Source: Drosophila miranda
Lineage: Eukaryota; Arthropoda; Insecta; Diptera; Drosophilidae
DNA length: 64,000 nucleotides
Direction of reading: 5' to 3'
NCBI RefSeq assembly: GCF_003369915.1
Contig: NW_022881625.1
Location: 1,302,001-1,366,000 of the forward strand
Positions within the stretch are counted from its first letter, which is position 1; each line of letters opens with the position of its first letter. Under the pieces are notes generated by a model. The model did not search any database. It worked only from the letters and a program-made list of their open reading frames with translations, and was not told the DNA's origin. Shown piece by piece: positions 22,055 through 30,826 of the stretch. The position numbers and the translations under genes were made by a program.

Positions 22055-22072
22055 GCCCCACGTTGGGCGCCA
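22055..22072 (-). other. Primer-binding site, tRNA-Lys type
   Basis: The element strand reads TGGCGCCCAACGTGGGGC, starting 26 nt after the end of the 5' LTR rather than 0-5 nt. TGGCGCC matches the 3' end of tRNA-Lys. The A/T-rich 26-nt spacer is unusual. Confidence 0.75.
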
Positions 22073-22098
22073 CTTTTAATATTATTAATAATTATAAC

Positions 22099-24507
22099 TG
22101 TAACGTGCAACGAGTCCTGTTCGAAAACGGGCGTTACGATTTGAGAGAGCTGGGCACGCTAATAATCATCCGGCTCTAGCTCGTCGGCTTTGGGGGTGGA
22201 GTTGTTGCTCCCTCAGATCAACCCAGACTCGAGGCTTCAATTACCAATAATATTGCCAGAATTTAGCGTGCTGCGACTTGTGCTAGAACGGTAGATTTGA
22301 CGAGAAGAAGATACGAAGCTAAAGAGGATAGAGAACAGGAAGAGAGAGGGAAGCGAAAGGAAAGAAGGATAAAGAGGAAAGGGAAGTGAGAACCAAGGAA
22401 AACGGAGAGACATCGGTGTATATGTCCGCAGATGTTATGCGGAGTTTGAACCCACCCTGCCTTTGGTCATCCTCACGGAATAGCCGTTCTTCGATGACCC
22501 CTTTTGACCTTTTACGAAAACGCGCGAGCTAGCATTGAGTCCATTTTGTTCTTTTATCTAAACTTCAACATTATTTCCTCAACACAAAAATTAAATCCGA
22601 TATGGCAACATAGTAAATGATCTTAATAACTACTAAAAATAGGTAATTCGTAATGGTTGGGTATATAAAGATATTTGATAATGTATTGAGTATATATATA
22701 ATAAGACTGTAATTCGAGTTAAATTCTAATTATATTCATAAATTTCGCTTTTCGCATAACATGGGAAAATCATTGAATACTTTAAGTTCGTTACTTTCGC
22801 TTTTCGCACAAATGTGGAAAAATCATTAAATCTTTTAACTTCGGAATGAGTCGAAAATCAAAGAGGCGGTCTGGCTGACAAAACGTGATCTCCTATGCGG
22901 AGTTCAGTCGATGACTGGATGCAGATGGCATCTCTAATTAGCCAACGATCAGATCGCTCAAGGCAAAGCCTCAATAGGCAGGGGCCAGAGGTTTCAAATT
23001 CGCAAGGTTGGGCAAGGATCAGTTGGTTTTCAAAACTACGTACATTTCAACTTTTGGAAGGTATGCTTACTCACTCACTGTTCAATTTCCAACGACGAAA
23101 GATCGATCTTCCGGCGTAGGCTGAAAACAAGCGTTAATTCGGAAAGGTGGTTTACAGTACGAAGACTCTATCTCTTGCTACAACTCAGAATTCCCAACTT
23201 CGACCTACTCCTTGTATGTGGAGCCACAGAACTTTTGGGGTAATTTTCTCCCTGACAATTCAATCCGAACTTAACTGACAACAATAGCTTGTGAATATTT
23301 GTAAAGATTGCTTAAGCATGATATGAGTTTAACGAATGTGTAACGAAAATGAATTAAACTAGCGATGTCTTAACAATACTTATAACTGTAAATTCTGAAC
23401 ACATTTCCCGAACTCCCAGGGGGAACTTGAACGTTAATGAGGTTGGCTGATAATTATTCTTCATGAATATACAAATTTTGTGAGATTTTTATACTTTAAA
23501 CATTAGGATAGTAATAGACGAGGCTAGCCTCCGCTGAACCCTATGATTTGGTGAACTGTGCTCCCTGAAGCTGCTGGAAGAGGAATCCTGGACAGAGTCG
23601 GGGCGAAGAGGACAGCCGAAGGCGGAGAATTCTGCCTCTGTTTGGCCGACGATTGGGCAACCAGGAAGACGATGGCCGCAGTTGGCTTCATCACTGCAGC
23701 ATGGTCTGCGCTCGGGCAACCGAGAAAACGAAGGCCGCAGGTGGCTTTAGCATTGCAGCATCCCTGATTTGCTCCTGCTTCTTCTTCACGCGCCTTGGCG
23801 CGCGCTGCTGTTTAACCCTGTCTAGGGTGCTCCTCGCAGGCGAAGGGTCCCAAGCGGGAAGGCGTTTGCTTATTCCAGCCCCCGGCTGACTGCGCTCTGC
23901 GGCTTACTTAGCCGGCGAATGGACGATGGGGTGCGTTTAAATAGCGTGGGTCGCTGCCCCACGCAATAAGCGAAAGACCGTCCGGTCTTTGAAGCTGTGG
24001 CGTCTTTCCTCCGAGCAGGATCTGTCGCCCCGTCACTCCACTTGTACGAGCAAGGGAATCAGCGGTTGCGTGAGCTGCAGAAAATCAGATGAAAACCTGT
24101 TCTGTGGATTTTTCCAATCGCACTCACCCAAAATATCGCGATCAACCGAAAGGTATGTCTTTTCCGTACCGTGTCGAGTTGTTTCACAATGGAATTTTCC
24201 TATGATGGCACTTCTTACAAAAGATTCGTTTGCGCGCACACCCGTTCTCGACGAGATCTTTAACCGGAAAAGGAATTTGACATGGCCTGTCAGATGTCCA
24301 AAGCATCTCTGCGCGTTAACAGGTCAAAGTAACCCTGCGCCTGTTAACAGGTCAAAGTAACCCTGTGCCTGTCAAAGGGTGGCAGCATGCATCCCTGGCC
24401 CCGAGATCGATATCATGGTCTTGACTTTCAATTTTTCTTTCAAATCTTAGCCGAGTAATCCTTCCCGCCAAACCTATCGACTTCTTCTACGTCGCTTCAG
24501 GCCCGCT
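22099..24507 (-). repeat. 5' LTR of the Ty3/Gypsy element (2409 bp)
   Basis: Matches 14192-16541 with roughly 15 single-base differences seen by eye. An extra ~60 bp near 23660-23720 is a diverged local duplication of the gggcaacc...gcagcat segment. The first three bases of the LTR (TGT on the element strand) are missing and replaced by a T run, so this end was trimmed after or during insertion. Confidence 0.9.
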
Positions 24508-24704
24508 TTTTTTTGGCTATTCTAGCAATCACCAACGCACTGCATTCGATTTGAATTTGTCAGGCCGTATGATTTTGCAAGTGTGTATGGCAGCATTTTT
24601 ATTCGTTCATGTTTTATTTAATGGCTTTGATGGCGGCAGCGTCCGTTGTTCATTTTTGTTGTGGCATGCGAGTGATATGCATACCTGCCCCGTATGATAA
24701 AGAT
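24508..24704. other. Junction region with a small telomeric-unit fragment
   Basis: 24508-24635 is unrecognised A/T-rich sequence. 24636-24682 matches the U5a 3' end of gag/3' UTR region at about 37529-37588 on the same strand. No coding feature seen. Confidence 0.6.
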
Positions 24705-25620
24705 TTTCGCCGTAATGTTTAGCCCGATAGTGTCCCGTGAGTGCTATCCGGCGATTGCCTAAGCGCTCTCGGCGATACGCGTCGGTACCCCCGACCTCCG
24801 TAGTAATTCTTAGTTCGACAGCGTCCCGTAAGTGCTATCCGGCGATTGCCTAGGCATTCTCGGCGATGCCTGTCGATATCCCCGACCCCCGTAGTAATTC
24901 TTAGTTCGGCGGCGTCCCGTAAGTGCTATCCGGCGATTGCCTAGGCATTCTCGGCGATACTTGTCGGTATTTCCGCAAAGCAAAGTTCCCCTTTCCGCGT
25001 CGTAGTAATTCTTAGGCCGACAGGGTCCCGTAAGTACCGTCCGGCGATAGCCTAGGTACTCTCGGCGATACTTGCCGGTATTTCCGCATAGCAAAGTCCC
25101 CTTTCCGCGTCGTAGTAATTCTTAGGCCGACAGGGTCCCGTAAGTACCGTCCGGCGGTAGCCTAGGTACTCTCGGCGATACTTGTCGGTATTCCCGCATA
25201 GCAAAGTTCCCCTTTCCGCGTCGTAGTAATTCTTAGGGCGACAGGGTCCCGTGAGTACCGTCCGGCGATAGCCTAGGTACTCTCGGCGATACTTGCCGGT
25301 ATTTCCGCATAGCAAAGTCCCCTTTCCGCGTCGTAGTAATTCTTAGGCCGACAGGGTCCCGTAAGTACCGTCCGGCGATAGCCTAGGTACTCTCGGCGAT
25401 ACTTGTCGGTATTCCCGCATAGCATAGTCCCCCTTTCCGCTTCGTAGTAACTCTCAGGCCGGCGGGGTCCCGTAAGTACTGTCCGGCGATAGCCTAGGTA
25501 CTCTCGGCGACACCTGTCGGTATTATCGCATAGTAAAGACCTCCGTACTGATTCTGAGTTCGGTGGGGCCCTGAAGGCGCTATTCGGCGATAACCGGAGT
25601 GTTCTCGGTGAAACCAACTG
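24705..25620. repeat. Satellite-like tandem repeat, ~110-111 bp period
   Basis: About eight units. The landmark cccctttccgcgtcgtagta falls at 24988, 25098, 25209, 25319 and about 25430, giving periods of 110 or 111 bp. The outer units (before 24980 and after 25500) are more diverged, as usual at array edges. On minus, the units give open frames of about 37 residues repeated, but the 110/111 alternation breaks any frame, so I do not call a protein. 25621-25784 shows nothing recognisable. Confidence 0.85.
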
Positions 25621-25941
25621 CCCCGTCCCACGCTACGATCGCCCCCGTCCGCGGGACTGCGGCCCCGTCCCCCATCGCCGGTCCGAATTACGGAGTCCCG
25701 GCAAATTATAAATATTGCTGTAATTTCGACCCTGGAGTAGACTGAGATATGTACCCCAGCCCAGGATCGCTTCCTTACAAAAGTTAAGGTAACACTAGAC
25801 TTAACATTAACATGTGTTTTCTTTTACAATGGATTGCGTCTTTTCAGTCCGTTCCCGTCCTCGGAGCGGGCTTCATATAAGTGGCGGCGCAAGGCTGATC
25901 CTCATATCAGCATCAGCATAGGCCCTGTAGTTGGCTGGGTG

Positions 25942-26205
25942 CGTACCGCCGCAACTTTGGCATTTAGCTGGGTGCGGTGGACGAAACCACCGCACTTTAC
26001 ACAGACGAAGCCGCGTTGACAGAAGTTGTTAAACCGCCGCAACTTTGGCATTTAGCTGGGTGCGGTGGACGAAACCACCGCACTTTACACAGACGAAGCC
26101 GCGTTGACAGAAGTTGTTAAACCGCCGCAATTTTCGCATTTAGCTGGGTGCGGTGGACGAAACCACCGCACGTTACACAGGCGAAGCCGCGTTGACAGTA
26201 GTTGT
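25942..26205 (-). repeat. 88-bp tandem repeat derived from gag zinc knuckles
   Basis: Three units; the phrase gccgcaa(c/t)ttt recurs at about 25949, 26037 and 26125, an exact 88-bp spacing. On minus each unit encodes both a VCVKCGG box and a KCQSCGG box, but 88 is not a multiple of three, so the boxes fall in changing frames. Confidence 0.8.
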
Positions 26206-27205
26206 GTGTGGTTTAAGAAATCTTTGTGTTTTATGATTCTCTTTGTGGTTTGTGATTTGAATATATGTTTAGTGGCGCACAGAATTTTAATTTACATTGG
26301 CGAGAAAGAGGAAATAAAGCTTGTCGGTAGTGGTTGGGAAGGGGAATGTGAATGTGTGTGGAGCGAGTTGGGAAAATGGCTGCTTGGCTTGGCGTCGGAA
26401 TTTTAATGTATTCCTTATTGGCGTTAATTAAGAATTTTTAACAGTTTAGTTGGGCGGCAAACAAGTTAAGGGGCTCGTTAGTCGCCCGACGTGTCATACC
26501 GCGTACAAAAGTGGCCGTGTGTCCATGGCTGGCCAGCATTTCGGTGATGTATTGAGTCTCAATACCCACGCTACAAGGAGTGGAAACAGCAGCCGAGAGA
26601 GAGAGCGATCCCAATACCCACGCTACACGAAGGAGAAGCAGCAGCCAGAACAAGAGCCACGAAGAGGGGAATAGTCGGATCTCTCCCACTCCGACCAGTG
26701 ACGCCGATGTGATCAACAACTCTCCCCGGCCAGCCAGAAGCCAACGCCTACAAGGGAGACCGAGAGAGAGGCCGCCGTCGCGAAACTGAGAGAGAGTTTT
26801 TCATTTAAAACAATGGGGGGAGCAACACCGGAACCAGATCCCACAGGAACCACGACGAGCATCACTAGCATTAATACCGACGTCACACGAAGGGGAAATC
26901 GCAGCCAAGAGAGAGCCAGGGCTGGAGCGATCCCATACCTTTGTCACACGAAGGGGAAATGGTAGCCGAGAGCGATCCCAATACCCACGCTACAAGGAGG
27001 GGAAACAGCAGCCGAGGAACTCCAGCGCCACCGCTCCTATACGCCGTCTACTTATTTGTATATGTACTAAATTCAAATAATACATGCCATATTTTACATT
27101 TTACATGTAGTTGCAGTGTTTTTGGCTGAACAATGGGAAGGTAACACTAGTTACAGTAGTGGTAGGTATTCGGTATTTTTTTATGCAAGTATTTTGAGTA
27201 AAGAA

Positions 27206-27660
27206 AGTTAAGGTAACACTAGACTTAACATTAACATGTGTTTTCTTTTACAATGGATTGCGTCTTTTCAGTCCGTTCCCGTCCTTGGAGCGGGCTTCAT
27301 ATAAGTGGCGGCGCAAGGCTGATCCTCATATCAGCATCAGCATAGGCCCTGTAGTTGACAGTAGTTGTGTGGGGTTAAGAAATCTTTGTGTTTTATGATT
27401 CTCTTTGTGGTTTGTGATTTGAATATATGTTTAGTGGCGCACAGAATTTTAATTTACATTGGCGAGAAAGAGGAAATAAAGCTTGTCGGTAGTGGTTGGG
27501 AAGGGGAATGTGAATGTGTGTGGGGCGATTTGGGAAAATGGCTGCTTGGCTTGGCGTCGGCATTTTAATGTATTCCTTATTGGCGTTAATTAAGAATTTT
27601 TAACAGTTTAGTTGGGCGGCAAACAAGTTAAGGGGCTCGTTAGTCGCCCGACGTGTCACA
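27206..27660. repeat. Second copy of the flanks of the gag remnant
   Basis: 27206-27357 repeats 25785-25936 almost exactly, and 27358-27660 repeats about 26203-26512. The 88-bp array is absent: its flanks are directly joined at gtagttg|acagtagttg. This is a segmental duplication followed or accompanied by loss of the array. Confidence 0.8.
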
Positions 27661-27665
27661 CCGCT

Positions 27666-28217
27666 TCATCTGCCTCGTCGATCATCTGTAACTGTATCTG
27701 TATCTGTACAAAGGAGCCTAGAATTTCTTAGATCTGTGTTCTTCTACCATCCTCTACATGGATTGGTTCCACATTAATCCTAAAGATGCACAAATTTTAT
27801 AGCTTGAACAAAAAAAAAAAAACACATACAATAAACGCATATCACATATTATGTTTTTTGTGGAGAGTGGGAGGGGGAGGGTTCCAAAGTATTTACACGG
27901 TCCAATGTTTGCACGGGTAATATAATGGAGATTCTCTTGGTAAAGATTTTATTCGTAATTTATTCGCCCAACTATCGAGAAAGACTCGCGTGTGCCGTAC
28001 GATACGATCCATTACGATACGATATCGTCTGTGGGCTATATATGTATGTATATTGATGTGTGCATATGAATGTACAATCCGAAGAGAGGATTACTCTTGT
28101 TTTGTTCTCTTTCCTAGATGATAATATCGTATCAGTGGTTCTGGAAGGGGGTGCTTAAAACTACGACGAAAGCTATAATCCAGTGGATGGGTCGGAATAG
28201 GTGTCCTGTTCCTCCGC
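27666..28217. other. Non-coding flank, possible 3' UTR of the gene at 28218-29124
   Basis: Looks like single-copy DNA, unlike the surrounding repeats. On minus two AATAAA-like signals occur near 27945-27965. No credible ORF. The left boundary with the gag remnant is at about 27662. Confidence 0.45.
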
Positions 28218-29124
28218 TCAGACATAGACCTCTCCTGTCTTGGCCTCGGGACTGTGTTTGGCGAGGGTTGAGGTAGCACTCGTGGCCGTTGCCGTGGCGC
28301 CGCTCTGGGGCAGGGCGATCGTGCCACCGGATGAAGAGTTGTCCACTGTATCCACTGTGGGGGCTCCTGCCGAACGCACCGAGGAGCGCACTGTGGGGTC
28401 CTGCAGGTTGAAGCTCAGACTGAAGCTGTTGTTCCGCGAAATGTTGCCGTTGCCGCTGCCGTTCAGGGGCTTCACGGACAGGAGGGCCGTGGTGGTGATG
28501 CCGCCGCCGCCGCCCGCACCCGGCCCCACGGTCATGCCGTTGCTGGAGCCACTGTTGCTGTAGCCGTCCTGCTCCTGGGCCAGGTCCACGATGGACAGGG
28601 ACGAGGGGAAGCGCTGAATGGAGAGCGAGACGGGGATCGTTGTGATGACGTCATTGGGCTCGTAGCCACTGGCCGTTGTCGTGATGGTCGGCAGCTGGGC
28701 GTTCGCAGCGATGGGAAGGATGCTCAGGGTACCCGTGGGAATGGTGTACCCGCCGCCGCTGCTGTTGGCCATCGTGAAGGGAAACGACAGCGTGGTGATG
28801 TTCGTGGCAGCGGAGAGGGCTACGGAATCGAGAATCGAAGGGAGAGAGATTGTGGTTGGAGTATCTGAATCTGCATCTGCGGGAGTATCTGTGCCCGGTA
28901 CTCACTGCTGTGAACTCGCTGTAAATGATGTCCACTGCGGGCAGGGTCAACGCCTTGACGCAGCATATGAGGAACCCAAAGAAGAGCCACGCGATCTCCC
29001 CGCAGGTGGAGAAGCGGAAGAGCTGCAGGAAGCCGATCGGCTGTGTGGGCTCCAGTCCTGCGGCCACCGGCGCCTCATCCAGGGACTTGCCATCGGTTGT
29101 CGTCGTGCCAGAAGCCTCGTCCAT
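28218..29124 (-). CDS. Possible chimeric gene: Mdr/P-glycoprotein-like N-terminus plus Ser/Gly/Thr-rich exon
   Basis: Exon 1 (29124-28906) starts MDEASGTTTTDGKSLDEAP and includes FLQLFRFSTCGEIAWLFFGF then a hydrophobic segment ending IIYSEFTA. This strongly resembles the N-terminus and first membrane segment of Drosophila Mdr50-type ABC transporters as I recall them. The rest of the transporter is absent. After an ~85-nt intron (GTGAGT donor at 28905, TAG acceptor at 28820) a second exon (28819-28218) runs ~200 codons to a stop. It is rich in Ser, Gly, Thr and Ala, with no domain I recognise. The GTGAGT donor and the acceptor are out of phase; a donor 4 nt downstream (GTACCG) restores the frame. 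It may be a fusion gene or two adjacent gene fragments. Confidence 0.45.
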
Positions 29125-29882
29125 CTATCGGTACGACGAAGGACGGAGGAATAGTGTTACTCGAGCCAAGACCCGCGATTTATTCACAGACACGGACAGA
29201 GACAGACGGCACGCAAAGGTTAATTCAATTACTGCCACACTCTCAGAGGCATGTATCTGTATCTGTGGCTGTGGCAAGGGTACAGCAGCTACTTTGTATC
29301 TTTTGCCATAGTTATCTCTCATTGACCCGCGGGGTTAACGAGTAATAGAATCTACCGTTTATTATTGGACATTCCAACGCCAATTTGGAGCGATTCGATT
29401 CGATTCCCTTTTAGAGGCCCGTACAGAAATCTGTGTGGCGCCATTCGCCCCCTGCCCCCTCTCCTTGTCGTGGGATGGATGATCACCTTTTAATTGATTT
29501 TCAACACTTTGATCCTTCAGATACTGTATCTATGCACTGATTTCTGCAGAAGATCCGTTACTGCTCACTCGGACCGCCCAAGCGCGACTGCTGGAACACC
29601 GTCCGCGGAGCCACCCATTTATGTTCATTCCCCGATGTGGATGCTGGACAGAGTACTCGGGCTTGGGCATGAGTACTCGTGAGTGTATCGTATCAATCGC
29701 TCGCTTTGGGGTTCACAATTCTAATTGATCTCCGCTTTCCGCTCTTGGGGTAGGTTCCGCCGAAAGAGGCGCTTCAATTTACAATGAGAGCAAAAGAGAC
29801 ATTCTGTAGAGGGTTTTTCTTTTTTTTGCTTTTCTTTTCTTTATTCTTTTTCTTTCATTTGGAGGGTGGAAGGTGCAACAAT
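29125..29882. other. Upstream flank of the chimeric gene
   Basis: Non-repetitive sequence with no convincing ORF. On minus an acceptor-like ACCGATAG directly precedes the ATG at 29124, so a non-coding first exon further upstream is possible. T/C-rich stretch at 29815-29860. No promoter could be identified. Confidence 0.4.
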
Positions 29883-30452
29883 CTAAAACGGAGGAAGACT
29901 CTTGAGCCTCCTGCTGGTGCGCAGCACGAATGGTGCCGGCTGATTTGTACCGGCATTTCCTCCAGCGGGAACGACTTCGGGAGCAGCTACGGGAGCGACT
30001 GCGGGAGCGACTCCGACCGACTCGCCTTCATCGTCCGAGCCCCCGAGCATTACGCTGTCCAAAGTAGTGCGGGACGCCCGCAGTGTCATCATGTGCCGGG
30101 TGCTGCGTTCGCCCAAGGTGTTGCGCACCTTCAGGCAGCTCTTCTGCGACAGGGTTCTTTTTTTTTCGCCCGTACCCAGGGCGAGGACGCGGCGCTGGCA
30201 CTCGCCGAATGCCACGGCATGGCTGCTGGTGGGCCCGTCGTCCTCATTGCCGGGCCGTTCAAAAATCGTCTCGAGACCGGTGGGCCTCGACTTTGCGATG
30301 GTCTGCGATGGCGCCTGAGAACCGGTGGTCGGCGTCAGGCTGGGCTTCTTGGCCAGGCGGCTGGGACTAAGACTGGGCCTGGCGGCGCTCTGGCTCTTGC
30401 TCTTGCAGGCGCGCGGCGGCATTTGGCGCCGAACCATAGTCGCGGTTGCCAC
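29883..30452 (-). pseudogene. Unrecognised basic protein fragment, 189 codons
   Basis: Open from a start codon at 30452 to a stop at 29883, but its 5' end coincides with the junction to telomeric-unit sequence (about 30452), so it is probably cut off from its true start. The product is Ser/Arg/Lys-rich in its first 70 residues, then has LETIFERPGNEDD, an acidic GGSDDEGES patch, an Ala-Pro-Val stretch and a basic end (RTSRRLKSLPPF). No family recognised. Composition is that of a disordered nuclear protein. It could be part of a host gene captured in the array. Confidence 0.4.
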
Positions 30453-30657
30453 AGAAGGGAAAAAGAGAGAGACACAAAATATTCGGCACTAAACCTCGAA
30501 CACGTCTCGACTCCACAACGTTCACGACACGACTTTTCCTTTGGACAGAGACCCAGACTCGAGACCAATCCACGATCGGGGCAAAAGGCTCCAAAAGTAC
30601 GAATTGTCAAGAGGGGGGAGGGGGGCTCGTCAAGTGTGTGTAATAGTGTGTCAAGTG
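30453..30657 (-). mobile_element. Telomeric unit 3' UTR fragment
   Basis: Matches 7231-7450 of U3 (gaaaaagagagaca... to gtgtgtcaagtg) except for a short deletion. It is the left half of the target of the R1-clade insertion; the other half resumes at 35879. Confidence 0.8.
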
Positions 30658-30826
30658 TTTTTTTTTTTTTTTTTTTTTTTTTTATTGGGAAAACAATTTA
30701 TATTTATAAAATAACAATTATGGCTGGGAAGGGGGTGGGGGGGGGGGGGGTGGGGGTGGGTCCGCTCCCGCGGGACTGCCGCTAGGCATTACTTCGCGGT
30801 GCGGGCTGTGGGGTCATCCTTCTGGC

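Larger units (their letters stand above)
14192..24507 (-). mobile_element. Ty3/Gypsy LTR retrotransposon with 2.35-kb LTRs (Ulysses-like)
   Basis: Element of 10316 bp read on minus. Order: 5' LTR (24507-22099), PBS 26 nt inside it, leader of about 760 bp with no recognised feature, RING-H2 ORF (21295-20873), gag-protease-RT ORF (20885-18699), RT/RNase H/integrase (to 16612), PPT and 3' LTR (16544-14192). No env ORF fits between integrase and PPT. Length, oversized LTRs and a Lys-type PBS are as I recall for Ulysses of D. virilis; the family match is from memory. It sits in a GT-rich stretch of U4. No target duplication is visible, because the outer 3 bp of the 5' LTR and its flank are lost. 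The LTRs differ at roughly 15 sites plus one ~60-bp duplication, so insertion was fairly recent. Confidence 0.85.
25785..27665 (-). pseudogene. Degenerate Jockey-clade gag remnant with internal duplication
   Basis: On minus, 26570-26440 encodes a stretch (MLASHGHTATFVRG and onward) matching the region just before the zinc knuckles of Jockey-type Gag. 26205-25936 encodes knuckle pieces (FVCVKCGG, AKCQSCGGTHPANYR), the last being a characteristic Jockey Gag phrase. Between them, 26206-26437 is unrelated A/T-rich sequence, so the frame is lost. 26540-27000 has imperfect repeats built around gatcccaatacccacgctac. 27001-27205 is A/T rich with nothing recognised. Several frames and stops rule out function. 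It is a different family from the telomeric units, whose knuckle phrases differ. Confidence 0.6.

Noticed and set aside
24810..25617. Repetitive minus-strand ORFs with about 37-residue repeats
   Set aside because: Satellite units alternate between 110 and 111 bp, so the frame is not maintained and the ORFs overlap each other in different frames.
24705..25620. CRISPR-like regular repeats
   Set aside because: There are no unique spacers between repeats; the whole unit is repeated. The context is eukaryotic.
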